Shown: in pieces, positions 33,982 through 48,100 of the stretch
Layout of the letters: the number at the start of each line of letters is the position of its first letter
Position numbering within the stretch: position 1 is the first letter of the stretch
Assembly (NCBI RefSeq): GCF_036370855.1
Contig: NC_088102.1
Span: forward strand, 18,891,001-18,955,000
DNA: 64,000 bases
Source of the DNA: Dromaius novaehollandiae
Taxonomy: Eukaryota; Chordata; Aves; Casuariiformes; Dromaiidae
Direction of reading: 5' to 3'
Translations under genes and position numbers: made by a program
The notes under the pieces: generated by a model
Told to the model about the DNA's origin: nothing
The model's database searches: none
What the model saw: the letters and a program-made list of their open reading frames with translations, nothing else

Positions 33982-36900
33982 CTGATGAAAAACAAGAGAA
34001 GTAGTCAGCAACTGTTTTCTCTAAACTGTATGGTAAAAAAAAAGATGGATGAGTTTGGCTCACATATCTTGTATTCTATGGTTTTCCAATCTTCGCATGG
34101 AATATTATGAAGAGGCTTAAAGAACTAGCTTCAGATGGCTCAACACAAAGAGATTCTTCATAGAAACACTAGAGAAAAGATGCCTCAGCATGTCTTACTG
34201 AACAGTTAGCTCAAGATGTCGGAGTGCTGTGACAATAATAGAAACAATAGGAAGAAAATAAAACAAAACAGGTCACAGCCAAACAGTTCATTACAGGTAC
34301 ATCAACCTCTAAATGTGGATCAGCAATATATATGGAGCTGTCCTTGTGGCTCTTCACGCTGGTATCTGTTTTGGTCTGAATGGACAAAGCACTTGGAAAT
34401 AAAAAATAGCAATTACTGTTTCATTGGTATGTGTGTGCGCTCTGACCTGGGTCATGCAGGCAGTGCGAGCACAGCCTATTCACATCTCCCCTGTCTTTTC
34501 CCTCCCTTTGTGTTATATAGTAACAGCGCTTCCCTTTAAGTGGGAAAATACAATCTACACCACCATTGCAAAGCTCTTTAAGACCACCTCCTTTATAACA
34601 GCGTGTCATGGCATTGTGCAGCCAAGATCTCACAGATTTAGTATAGAGATTTTGGCTAAACTAGACAAAATTCACTGAGCTGGTGAAGAAGATTTCACAA
34701 CGTTGACTGGTAACCCAAGGCAGAGAGAAAGAGATGGATCTGCAGGAGATAAGTGTCTGTCTTGGCTGCCTAAGAAAATCTGCTGTGTAGCTACATTCCT
34801 ACAAATCCTCTGTGCCTGTACGTGTTCAACACACAATCCCAAACAGAGCATGTTGGATTTAAGGAATCTGTGGTGGTTTCTCAGTGATGCCTGTTTGCTG
34901 GTGATGGAGAATGAGAAATGCAGACCCACGCCGTTGCTGCCATACGAGCACTGCGGGGAGTCCTTGGGGAGCATCGCTGGCTCAGACCTGCTGAACGGTG
35001 CCAGCAGCCACTTCTGCGTCGTTGCTCTTTTTTCTAGGCCACAGTTCAGAGCTGCGGACACCAAGCTCAGTTATCATGAATCAGCTTCCTTGGTCTGCCA
35101 TGATTCACAGCCCTACGAAACGTCTCCAGAGCTTTGCCTTGCCTGCCTTGCTACTAGTTCCCGTAACAAAGCAGGGCCTTCAGCATCTGTAGGAGGGGGA
35201 CATTTGCCTAGCACTCACCTCCCCCGACTCCATTCACAAGCGGGTAAAATAACACTGGTTCTTGTTTTCCTGCAAATAGAGAATCCCATTGGAAGGAAAT
35301 GCTGAAGTGTTGTTTCTATGTTTGGCTTCACGGTTCATTCCCCAAACAAGGCATTTCCTCCTTTTACTTCTCCTTTTCTCCTAGCCTAGGCCCTGCAGTT
35401 TGCAATTTTGAGCTGAATATACCAATGTAGGCATTTTAAAAGTTGCAAAGGCTGTGTAATTCTCATATCAATTTTTGTTGGATCAACATGGACAGATCAG
35501 CCTCAGCATGCACTTTGATATCATACTGCAATGTGGAATTTAAACATACTTTGAGCAAAACAATCCCTTTGTCTTGCAGTTCTCCCAGAACTAGGGAAAG
35601 AAAAAAAAAATAAAGTCCAAGGAGGCCTTCTTTTTCCACAGTAAGAATCATGCTTCAGTCAGGGATTTTCATTAAAGATTTACCAAGAACAATTTCTATG
35701 GTTTGAAATCCATCTGTTTTGCAGCTCTGACAGAGGAAACAAAAATAAAGACAAAAAACAGTGCTGTTCCAGAAAATTAACCAAAACCCCAGAGTCTCTG
35801 AACTCACATGCATTTCCAGCAATTAAATAAAGCCCTTTGTGCAGATGGCAGTTTTAAGGACTCTCTTCTGTTAAGAACCACATGTCTCAGTTTGGCATCC
35901 CAATTTGCAGGTGTAAGTGAGAGAGTATGCTGCACCTGTAATTGTTTACAGACATGAGCAGATCCCTTGGATTTTTCCTAATTATTGTTTCTGTGCCAGG
36001 ATAACTTCATCATTTGGGAACCTTAATTTTAATCAAAAGAGTAGTATTAGTCCAAGCCTCTCAGTGTCAGGAGAAGGATATCAACACAGAAGTGCTTTGT
36101 AACTGTATAGTTACTCCTCCTCCCAAATAAATGGCATAAACCCTCACAAATCACCAGGAATTATACAGCTAAAGCAGTCTAGGTACCCAAACTGAGCTTA
36201 AGGACGGTAGTTTTCAATAAGCGTTATAGGGAAATTTCACCTTCTATGGTCTACTCTGAGAGGTCATAAAACAAAGAAAATCAAGTATACGTGTCAGTAG
36301 GCTGGAATTCATTGTACAGAGATCCACAGCTCTCCTGGGAAATTTTTGGGTAGTCTGCAAATAAGTAAGAATAGAAGAACACTGCTTTAGATAGTTACTC
36401 AATGTACAGCACCATGAGGACCAATACTCGGCCCACATTTGTTCTGAACAGAGGCAGGGTCAAAGCGTCGAGGGGACTGACTCTCAGCTGGTTCCCCCGC
36501 AGTAGCCTACGCTGGTAGTGCGGCCTGCGGCAGGGCTGCCAGGGGCCACTTTGGACCGCTCCCGGCACAGTGCCCAGAGGGAAAGCATCGTAGTTCATTG
36601 CGGGAAAGGGCTTCCTTGGGTGGAACTATAGGACTTCTTCCTTAACCTGTTTTTTCTCATCTCTCTGCTGTCTGGCTGCCAGCAGGCATTGCTGGTAAGT
36701 AGCGCTTCTTGTCTGCTTTGCTGCTGGGTGGTGGGTGATGAGTTCCGCATGGGAAAAATCTCTTGTGGGAACAGTTGTCAGTCGCCTGTGGAGACCATTA
36801 GAGTCCTGCAGCTTGTTTCTGCTTCTTGGAAAGATGCATAAAATAGCACATTTGTACAGCTAAAAGGGCTTTGCTGTCTGTTGGGGATGAAGTATCCCTC

Positions 36901-38839
36901 CTCCAGTGCCATTACTCCCCTTAAGGCAACTTGCTCTGAGAACAGAGTCAGGAAGAGATGTTTTTCTCTGGCTGTGAACGTGTTGTGGATAGCTGGAGAC
37001 ATTTCACTGACACGAGCATTGCTAGTCAAGAAAGGGTCATGCTGCTGACCTGTTTAGGAATTCATGACTTTTGGAAAAGCTAAGGGCAGGCACCTTTCTG
37101 CCAGTACGGTGTAATCCTGCTGAAAACTGCAGAGAAAAAAATCTGCCTTCTCTGGCTCGTGAAACTACACACGGGGCACCTGAAGAGCAAGGAGAGCTTT
37201 ACCTCTCACCAGAGAAAGGGCAGGATGACAAAAATATGATCAAAAGTAATCGCAAAAATACATCAGGTTCTGTGAGCCAGACATATTGCCATTGCGTGTT
37301 GTTTTACCTACTATTTGGAAACCCACAGAAAAAAATGTCACCTTCAGGAAATAAAGGGCAAAATAGAAAGATCACTAGCCAATTTTGAGCAATCTGAAAC
37401 AAAGATATCAGAATTAATTGAAAAAATATGCGTGATGGAAGCATTAGTAACATGTGCTAGTGGTTCACGACTGGCAGTCTCTGTTTTGTGTCCTTGTGTT
37501 ACTGAGTGAACAGGACATGGCCAGGTTATGAACGGTTATAGATATTTATGAATGTTTCATCTTTCCTTTTACAATACTAACAGGCTCTGAAGAGTGTCAT
37601 CTTGAGGCACTGACTGGAATCTGTCTTGCAGTTTCTTTTATTCTTCACAGCTCCCCAAGATCTCTCCATCCAGATGCTGATGTTTCTGAGTCAAACTGTC
37701 CCTGGGCGTTCTGCTTTCCTTTCCTCTTTGATTTTTCCCTGCAGAATTGTTTGCTAGCCCTGTTGTTCTGGTCACATGGACAAACCACCCCAGTTTCCAT
37801 CCTCTTACTGCTTACGAATGCTCATGGGACCCAATTACTGCAGCTGCTTCTTCTCTAATGGAGCTGTTAGTCCTATTCACTGTTTTTGATATCTGTGTAA
37901 ACCTTCAGAGACATCTGAATTCAAAGATATGAATTCCTCGTTCTGCTGCAGTTGTGTTGACACAGGACTACTGAGAATGCAACCATCCTCAGAAGTCCTG
38001 CTTGGATGTGCTTGAGATGCTCTAACCTTTCCAGATTCTGGCAAACAGTGAGATTTGTTATCATGGGAGTGATTCTACTCTTTCATTTCTATTTCAAGAT
38101 TTTGTGATGATAACACCACAGTCTCCTAACCAGGCCTCTCATTGGTATTTCCCTCCTTTGATATAGGTCTCTTGCTTGACAGTACAGTTGTCATGACCTT
38201 GCTTGCACTGTTCTTTGCCAGTAAAAGCGTTGTTCTGCTACCGTCAGCCCTTTAGTGCTTATGAACATGGGCTCATTTCAAGGCAGAGGTTTCCGACTTT
38301 CCGGTTTCCAGATGCTAAGCTAATGTCCCTACACCTGCAAGGGAAGGCCTGAACACAGCTGGTGGCAGAAGCTGTTGCATGGGCCCTGTTAGCAATTTCC
38401 CACCTCTAGGAAACAAGCCCTGGCTACTGCTATGGCGGACTGCAATGATTACCGTAATCCTGCTGCTGAGACCATTGCTTTTGTCATGATAGACAGTGCT
38501 TGTCCTGCCTCTCATGCTTTACTGAGAAGTGTGAAGGCATGGTGCAATTTCTCCACATTATTTCTTCAGGTCTCTGAGAATGGGCAAATCTCCTTCTGGC
38601 TTTTATTCATGTACTAGTCTGGTGCTGATTTTAAGAGAAGGAGCTTTAGCTGGATAGGGGGAAATTTAGACTACACTGGTAGAAGTACTTCTGGTGTTCA
38701 TGCTGTCTTTCTGCAGGAGGTGTGTTTGAAAGTTCCTAGAATCTGTCCCTGACACTGTTTCTTGTATTATTTCTTGAGTACTTTCTCAGTGGTATTGTAT
38801 GATCTTCCAGTGTTGTTTTCCTGTAAAACGCTGTCAGCC

Positions 38840-39104
38840 TTTATCTGTTTTCTTGTCTCAAGGCCTTTTTATTTTTTTCTGTAATCATCAGCTTCTGCTT
38901 CTCTCATTTGATGCCTAAGCTTTAGTTTCCTTTTTGGTTGCATAGTTCAATACTGTCTTGGGCAACCCAGGTCTTTTTAGTCTTTCTTGTCTTTCCTAGT
39001 GCCTTTTTCATGAAGCTGTCAGTTATTTCTGTTGTTTCCCTCATCAAGGACTGAATGTCCCTATTCTGGACTTCTGCCAGCATCTTCTGTTGTGCATTCA
39101 GCAC
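38840..39104 (-). mobile_element. Possible decayed LINE ORF2 fragment
   Basis: The minus strand encodes EVQNRDIQSLMRETTEITDS, then FMKKALGKTRKTKKTW and, after a stop/frameshift, LRHQMREAEADDYRKK. A pattern of a basic V/ALGKxRKxKKxW followed by a charged helix is typical of the linker between the endonuclease and reverse transcriptase parts of some LINE ORF2 proteins (also seen in loci annotated craniofacial development protein 2-like). Stops and shifts mean it is dead. The family cannot be named and the call rests on a short match. Confidence 0.35.
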
Positions 39105-42100
39105 TTGCTTTCTTACAGGATTTTGATTTTATAGTTTCCTACAGAGTCTAATCTCTTTGGCCATGATGAAAAAAAAATCACTGCTGGTGGCAGTTCCTTG
39201 GAAATTGAAACTAATGAATTATGAAAGTGATAAAGTGTTAATGAGCTTGGGTCTAAAACATAAAAGAAATCTATTTTTAAATTATGTTTTTCACAAAATA
39301 TAACTGTATTGTACAGAAATAAATTATGAATATGCAATTAAAAATAAAGGTATAGGCCTTTGCAGTCTTATTTCACTGGGGTTGAGTGGAAGGGATACTT
39401 TGCAAAGTGCACTGTTCCCCTGTGTGCGTACCCTCGTGCTAAGAAAAAGGAACCGTCCCAAAACTAACAGCTACAGGGATGTTGGCCAATCTGTTATACC
39501 TTGGCTCATCCACATTCACCCGAGCAGCTGGATAGTACCTTAGTGTACACTTAGATTTTATGCCTTTAGTTCAGCATAAGCTCCTTCAGTTGCCCTGTCG
39601 CATTGCCTCTGACACAGGACGCTTGAGCAGACATGTATTACAGTCATTTCACCGTTCTGTTTCCTCCTTGTTGTGATTAGCATTACAGCAGGGGTTGAGA
39701 GAGTGGCTTTCAAGGGTACTTCAACCACAGCTAACGCTTGTATCAAAAGAAAAGTATCACAGCTCCTCAGTGTTTTACTTACAGGTATCCATGTGAAGAG
39801 TCCTAGCAGGGCCACAGGCACTGCCATTCATTTCAGGGGTTAAGAGATGGGCATGGTCTAGTGAATGACTGTTAAGTTTCAAAGATACCTGCCTTTCTTG
39901 TCAGATCCTCACTCTTTATTTCCTTTGCAGGGTTCAAATAAACTTCTTACATCCAACTGAAGTTCCATACCTGGTTTGCACTGTTTCTTCAGCCACAGCC
40001 TGAGAAAAATCCAAGACTTCTTTCCAGGACCTGATAGCAACATGAGGTTTATCTGGAGTTTTAGATGTAGCCTTGCAGGGGTCTGTATTCTTGTTCCCAC
40101 GGGGGGACATAGAGGGAAGCTTGACCTTTCTGAAGTGCTGAGGAGTGAGGGGCACCCAGGGGAGCAGGGGACTCATTTGATCAGAGTGGTCCCCGCTGTA
40201 AGCGGTTGAGCATTGTGAGATCATTGCCAGAGGTGCAACATTTCCACAGGTAATTCAGGATCTACCCATACATTACAATGGTAGTACAAAATTTATGTTG
40301 CCCCGCACGGCGATTCAACTTGTCAGGGCCCAGGGCTATGGCTGACAGGACAAACTGGATACAGATATATGCAAGTTGCTCTCAGAAGGCAAATTTCTTT
40401 GGTAAAACTTTGTAAGGTAAACCAGGCCTTTGGATGTATAAAAAGGTCTCCCCTGTGCATTGTGTAACAGAAAAGGATGCTATTATTTTATATCCTGGGG
40501 CTTTATTTCTTAGAAACAATTTCCAGGCTGTATAGATAATTCTGAGAATCAACCCATACGTGAAAAAATGTATGTTCTGATTTGTATGTTTTTTACTAAT
40601 TTCCAATTTTTTTCCATTTACTTTTCAGAAAAGTTTGTCTCTCTGAGTCTGAGATACATCATGAAATACCATAAAGTTGAGTTAATCATATAGAAAAAGG
40701 AAGTTTTCAGAAAAGTTTAAGGGAAGTCATCGGGTACCCCAAACCACACTGTGCATGAGAGACTTCCAGGAAGAAGGGTAAAAGACCAAACTTTCCAAAG
40801 GTGAGTGATGAAGGGGACAAACCCACTCTGAAATGGCAGAGATCAGTAGGGCAGCCAAAAAAGGAAAATGTGATACTTCTACCTTATAGAGCTTTGGTCC
40901 TGCCTAACTGCAGGCCAGGCCAAAGAAGGTCTTCTGATTAAACTATTGAGTGGGATAGACTGCATTCTTAGTGACTTTGAGAAACCTAGTCAAAGCTTAA
41001 AGCATGAGCTTACTTCCCTCAGTTTACTTTGAGCAGTATCTTATTTACCTCATTTATAAGCCTAAATTCTTGTTTATTAATCTCTTTAAGAACTTCAAAG
41101 AGCAAACTCTGTCCAAGGGCAAAAATTACTTATAATTTGTTCCAGTTTGGCCACTGAGACAAGGCCACTGGTATTATGGGTACTGATTTAGCATAACTGT
41201 TTTAAAACCAGCTGTTTTGGGGTTATGCTCAGGGTAGTATGCTGAGCAGTGTAAGACATTATCCTAGAATAGCATGCATAGTCTCTTGCTCTAATTAAAT
41301 GTACATTTTGCATTATTCCTTCTGGGAGTGAAAAATAAGGCAATAAGGTGAGGATTAGAATAATGCGAACAAGACTATGAGGGCTTCTTTCCAGCAGGTT
41401 TCTCCCACAATCCTGATGGTTTAAAGCATAACATAAAAATGAAAATGTTTGTATGGAGAGAGGGCAGGTAACTCTTCAGGATGAGAGTTAACAAAAAAAG
41501 AAAAAAAAAACCCACCATAAGCAATAGAATGTTTCCAAAACAACATGTAAACCACACAGAAACCTGGTGGTGTTACATCTTGAAAAAGCAGCTGCACAAG
41601 CGTTTTATGTTTAAAATAAGCAGTGCATCAAAGTGATGCGGAACTTGGTTCAAATGCACTTGGTGAGACTTTCTGCTTTGCATGTGCACTCTTGCATTTA
41701 AAGGAGTAATGGTGAACTTGCACAACAGGTTATAAAATGTGTCCTCATACTATGTTTTACAATACACCACCCTTGGTTGCTCTTCTTGCCAAACCAAGAC
41801 TGTGGGCTTCTACTTTAGAGGAGTCTTCTGAGTGGGAACTCCTTGAAACAAAGTGAATTTTCAGGGTTAATAACGATGGGAATAAGGGAGAACTCATCCA
41901 TGTCACAGACAGGCTGACTAACAGTGGAAAGATGTCTAGGTTAGACATTCTTAGAAGGAGGCTAGGAAACATTCAGCCTTCAGCTCCAGGCAAACCATGG
42001 TCTCTGGGCCAGAAAATGATAACGTCTCTTGTGTCCTTACAAAACCCCATGTAGACACCCACTTTGACCTTGCATCACCTGTGGAGGCCGATGAGATCCA

Positions 42101-43149
42101 GTACAGGAGAAAGCAGCAGGAAAATTGCACACCTTGAGCCAGACGCTGGGACTTGGGCACAGCTGCCCAGGCACCTCCTGCACCTAGTGAGGCAGACTCA
42201 CTTGTCAGTAAACTTTTGATCCCAAGAAGCTGCGTAGGTGAGGTCGACATTTCTCGTTAATGAGAAATACATAAAGAGGGGAAATTAGCCCATGCTGAGT
42301 GCTGGGTGATGCAGGCAGATTGTTATCTGTGTTTGAGCGAGGCTAATCTGAAGATAACTAGGGTAGCTCTACGTCTTCTGAGATGTAGCACAGACGCACC
42401 ATTGGCAGCAACAGGAACCGCTTTAAGAGATAACATTCGTTAGTCTACTCTCCTTAACGGCAAGACATATACCACACTGAAGAGGAGTAATTTACCACAG
42501 GGAAAATATGATACTAGCCTGTATGCCCTAAGGCCTCCCTGTATGCAATTAAACTTAAAATCTGAAGTGCAAAGTTAACTACATCTTCAACCTTTCCAAC
42601 CTCTACTGCTAAAAATACACAAACTTTTACTATTCATAGAATGGCTAATTCTTGACAAAAAAGTAGTGTTTGACAAGCTCTGCTGCTTAAATGTATGATT
42701 TGCTTAATTGAGATGAAATTAGGGAAATCTGCCATTTTTGTCAAGAGAAGGGACGAGGTATCTTCTCCCCCAAGGGCTTCTGTAACTTATTATTTTTTCC
42801 ATCACATTTCTGCTTTCAGCCTAGTCAGGCCAGTCAGTCCCAGAGGTGACAACAGTTTCTTACTTTGCCTCAATCACACACTCCATCATGCAGTAATCAA
42901 GGAAAAAACATCCCTTTGAAGTAAGCTGGAAAAATTGGCTTCCGTAATGGTACTGCAGCACAGAGTGACCTGTCAGGGTATACAGAAAGCATACGGAAGA
43001 GCCTGAATAGCAGTGTTGATGTCGTAGTGTTGAGCAAGGTAAGGTAAGGTTGCAAAGCCGAGTACTCATCAGGCAAAGGGCCTCTCTCTGCGGCCCGGCA
43101 AATAAAGTACTGACTCAGGGCTGTGGAAACCTAAAAGCTGGGCTTGTTT

Positions 43150-43260
43150 CGGATGCCTGGTTGAGCCCCTTCAGCTCCCTGTGCCTCTGTTTTCAGTCTA
43201 TAAAATGGGCTTGATGACCCTGACTGCCCTGGGAAAGGAAGTCACCCTGCGCTGCAGGGA
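43150..43260 (+). mobile_element. MIR-like SINE fragment
   Basis: CCCTGTGCCTCTGTTTTCAG, TCTATAAAATGGGCTTGATG, followed by a short tail, parallels MIR (GAGCCTCAGTTTCC, CATCTGTAAAATGGGGATAA). Sense on the plus strand, strongly diverged. Confidence 0.5.
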
Positions 43261-44979
43261 GGGGATGGGGCAGTTCCTCGGCACAGGGCCAGGGCCGATC
43301 TGCCTAGAGCACGTTGGCTGCCTTTGGGGGTTGTTTTCCACTGGGCAATTTGCCAGCGGCTTGCACCAACCTCCTACCCTTCCCTACGGTGCTTGCCACC
43401 TGCCTGCAGGCTCTTCTCGCACATTGAGGCAGCTCTGCTGGGCTTCTGCCTCCGTGGGCAGCTTCCTTTCTGCTTCACCCAGACCACCTCAAAGGCTCAT
43501 GTAGTTATCCAGCGCTGCAGGATGTGATCCCGTCCTCAGGCTGCCTACTACCCCCCCCAGTTTTGTTCACTTTGTCTGTAGACCTTTGCTTCCAGTCTGT
43601 CACCCACCCTTTCCCATAGTCATCAGCCACCCTTGTGTCCTGATATCACTTCCTTTCCCATGCTAGGCTTGATTTCATGTAACTCAACACACAGGGGCAC
43701 TGCTGGCCAAAGAAGCGTTTCCCCCGCCTCCCACTCTGCCCCGCTTTCTCGTGTCTCCAAGCCGGCACTGCCCCCTCCTCCCTGGCTGTAAATCCTCCCT
43801 GCAGGGAGGATGCCAGGAGGGGCAGGAGGGCTTGGAGACAGGCGGCCGATGCTGCGGGCAGGCAAGAGTGCTTCTTGTGACAGCAGCGTCAGCATGAAGC
43901 AGACACAAAACTACCGCCTAAACTCATCTGGATACCTCGCCCCATCCTCTCCTAGGGACAGTGCCTCTATCCGTTTCCACCTAGTTTGCTCACAAGACTA
44001 CCGTACCCTAGTTACTGGGACTGCCGATGTCTTTGTCTTCTATGGGTATTCAGTAAAATCACCTTCTATAGTGAAACTGGAGCTGAAGAGGCTTAATGAC
44101 CTTTCTGGCCAGTAGACAAGTCTCCAGGGTGGTTCATGAGGTGGTTGCCATGGCATTCCCCTCTCTGTCTGCTTTATCACTGAATAGCAGCACAGGAGTA
44201 CCAGAATTAAATAAATAACTTCATCTTTTCACTCCATAATATCAGGTTTAGCTTCTCATCTATTCAGAGGAAATCAGAGCTATAAATGGTCTTACTTGCT
44301 TTTCATGCCTTAGTTTACAATAGTAAGAATTCTTTCTGGTGTTGAAAGCTGCAGGGTTTCCATTCAAGGAGGCCAACTGTTTTGATTGTAGTGACTATTT
44401 AAAAAAGGACTATGGTGCCATCACAGTGGTAACAGAAGTAACTGAATGCACTTGCTGATGGGCCCTTCTGCCTGGTCTCTGATGAGCAAACAGTTGACTT
44501 CAGAGGCTCAACTTTGGAAGGAAATAGGATGTACATTTACTCATTGGATTTGCCTAAACCAGCTGAACAGTCTCTTTAGCACCTGTGCAAAAACAGGGGC
44601 ATTAAACTGAAGCTATGGGGCATTACTGGGCCTTTTAAAGCATGTTAAGACATCTCAGGTGAGTTATTTCAACCAGAAATGTCCACTGATTAAATAGACT
44701 GAGCACACTTTCCCCATACACAAAGTACCTGTCAAAGAAAGGAAAGATATTTCTCTGGGAAGATCACAGGACAAATGCTAACATAGGAAACATTTATTTT
44801 TTATTTATTCTCTCTCGCCACCATGCCTTCGTAAATCTTAGCAATATTACTCCCAAAACATGAGTCTTAGAGAATGGGAATTGCTTTTTCTGCTCTTCTG
44901 AGGGCTCCTTCTGAGAACTGCCATCTGCCCTGAGTATGCCTGTAGACAGACTTTGTCTCCCTGCTTAGTTGCCTCTCAT

Positions 44980-45155
44980 GGCATCACAGCATCATTCAGG
45001 CTGGAAGGGACCTCAGGAGGTCTCTTGCCCAACTGCCTGCTCAAAGCAGGGTCAGTTCTGAAATCAGACCAAGTTGCTCAGGACATGACATCCAGTCATG
45101 TTTTGAAAACCTTCAGCACTGCCTCCAATGGAAATCTGAAAGTGCTACCCAAATA
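44980..45155 (-). mobile_element. CR1 retrotransposon 3' fragment
   Basis: CATCACAGCATCATTCAGG (degraded terminal repeat unit), CTGGAAGGGACCTCAGGAGG, CCCAACTGCCTGCTCAAAGC and GTTTTGAAAACCTTCAGCAC follow the reverse complement of the avian CR1 3' UTR and the end of ORF2. The element therefore lies on the minus strand. Only the 3' end is present, as usual for CR1. Confidence 0.8.
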
Positions 45156-48100
45156 AATAGCTTCATCTAAGAAGTTAGTGTCACGAATATTAGCACATAT
45201 GTCAGTTCATTCACTTCAGCTATGAAGTGAATGATTCCATCTTTCTGACCTCATTTAGTACCACAGATTTCCATCTTTTCCATCTTCATTCCAATTCAGG
45301 AGAGACCAAAAGTAAAAGCAATGAAAATGGATTGTAAAAATTGGGGGTTGGTTTTTTGCTATATCTTCTGTTTCCTGAGCCTTTAGGAGAGCTGCAACTT
45401 TTTCTCTGCAGTTGTGAGGGTTAGAAGCTTCTCCCTCTTTCTGAAAAAAGAAAAAGAAAAATGCTATCTATCTTCACTCCACTTCCTGATTCCAGCAGTC
45501 AGGCTGTTAACAAAAAGACTTGCAAAACCAGGGAGGCTATTGCAAGAGCTGCCAACACTTCCACATAAATTTTCATATCACAGAGGTCATCTGCACAACT
45601 TGCCACTCTCATTAAAGAAGCTAAATAGTGAGCAGGCCACTGAGCTATCAGCAGTGACTGAGCTATCCTCACATTTTTCCCCTGAGCTCATTTGTGCAGT
45701 ACTTTAATGCAGCTCATGTGGTAAAATACTCCTGACCATGCCATGGATGCCAGAAACAAGGACTTTGGTCTTCAGAGGTGCTAATTCAGCCTCAGCAACA
45801 CGTATTAATAGAGATGTTAATAAAATAAAGGAAGGAACTCTGCTTTTATTGTCATGAAGAACTTAGGGTTTTGCCAGGGTGCCAACAAAGTGCAATAGGC
45901 AAGTCCGTTACCAGCATCAGTTGTTTGACCCAACAGAGAGTGTGTAGCAAGTGGTTTCTATTGAGAGTCGGCCTTCTCTCTTCCAGGCCTTGCCCAGCAG
46001 TCACGCGCGCTGTGCTCAGACCTGCTGATCCGTGCAGGGAAGAATTTGCTTCCCATGCCTCTAAGCTCTGTCACTGCACAAGGCATGCTCCCAGCCCTCA
46101 CCTCAGCCTGGCTAGGCGATAAAGGGCCTCCAACAGCTTTGTTTAGAGCCAGGCCTTCAGGTGACCTACAGAGCCCACCCCAATGTTGCTCTAATGCCTC
46201 TCTGTAAACATGCTGCTGCCTGATTACTGTTGTTTAATTACCATCTGCTATCCCTACAGGACAGTCAAAACAACCATACATTTCCTTTCACTCCTGTGGA
46301 AATGACTATGGTCTATAACCACACATGGTTTTTTTTCCCCCCTCTGTGCTTGGGAAGGAGGAATGAAGGTGTGGAAGTGGCTGAAGTAAATTGGTAATGA
46401 TAGAAAAAGGTTGGGCTGTGGAGAGTTCAGCTGGCTTTCAAGGCCTTAGAGACTTCTCCTATTTGGGACTATTCAGGCAAGAAAGCAGACTGTGAAAGCT
46501 TAGCTCTTAAATTCTCTCTTCCTTTGTCTAATTGATTTCACCCTTCTTAAAATCCTGTGTGCTTAGGAACACATTTGCCTGCCTAAATTGCTGTTGTGAG
46601 TCGCCAGCAAGGCCTGCCTTCTTGCTGTCTTTAGAACCAGTATAACTCTCCTGCTTCGATGGACAGAGCTCAGCGAGTGATGGATGTACAAAGTGGTCAG
46701 GTTCTCACAAACTCTCAAGACGAATCCAGATTTCCTTTGGTAAAAGCAGTTAGAAAATGAACCAGGCTGCCATCTGTTTCACTTGATTCATGGTGTTCTC
46801 CTAAATCCCAGCCCTCTGTCTCACGCATCTTTTATCTGGATCAAGCCTGAACTTCCCCAGTTGGGTCTAACTTTATGATAGGCCAAATAGGGTGACCAGC
46901 AGAGGACACTGAATTTCTTTATCAACAACCTTTTTGCTATCAGCCCTCCGATTCTGCGACAATACTCAGTGACTGCTCTTGAACTGCTTTTGAGGGCAGC
47001 AATTGTCTGTATCTTTTCTGCCAAGGTATATTGTGGGTCCTTACTACAAGCCAACTGTACAACCTGAAATATAGCTGCTGTCCATAAACCAGAAATTGAG
47101 TATAATCTACAGTGTGCAGTGGCAGCATGCCTCATTTTTCAAAGGTGGGATTAGTTGTGATCTGGACATTTTCTGTATTACACAGAGATAATTTATTTTG
47201 GCTTTCCTAATTAATTGTGTTAAGGTTGTTTCAAAACCTCAGTTATGCTCCAATTCTTTAAATGTTTGTCTCCAGAGAAGCCAGGAGGGTCAAACCAGGC
47301 ATGATTTTTATTAAAGTCTCAGAATTTTCCTTTAATAAACCAAGTAGCTACATTACACACAAGGCTTTGCTACAAACTCCTCCTCCAGCTATGCATTTAT
47401 TAATTTAGGGGGCTAATTTCTGCCCTGCTGAAGAATTGGAAGAGACGCTTCTGAACAGCTATGCCTGGTAGCAATTTGTCACATCTGGATCTGGTTTCAA
47501 AAAGGAGCACGGACAGTGTCTCTGCAGCATGGGCACATGTGAATAACCTCAGGGAAACAGTCGCCCAAGTGGACAAAGCCAGCAGCAGTGCCTGGAGGAT
47601 CAGGACACAGGTGCTCAGGCGCTTGTGCTGTTCCTTGGGCTGGTACCCACTGCAGGATCAGGCCAGCAGGCCTCGAATTCCTTAGGAGATAAGCCCAAGG
47701 AGTTCAGCAGTGTTTTGAAACCTCACTATTATGAGGCAAAACCTCTTTCAGGCTGGGTTATTTTTTCACTGAGTCACCCCTGCTTTGGGAGGGGACTTCC
47801 CCTGAGAGGGGAAGGCAACGTTTCTGGAACGAGCCGCTGGCTGCCAGCGAGACGCAGCCTCATGGACACAGAGCCAGGGCAGAGCACCCCGATGCCCCCA
47901 GAAGACCTTGGTCTCCTGTTTAGCTGCCAGACCCCCGGGACTCGGGTTCGCTCTGCCCTTCTACCCTGAGGAAGGACAGGCCTTACTACATGCCCCGAGC
48001 GAACGACAGCGGACAAACTGTCAGCTAATGCCTGGATAAACCCAGGGCTTTCTTGCAGGAGCAGGTGACTGTCCCTTGTGAAGCACCAGGCTCAACAGGG

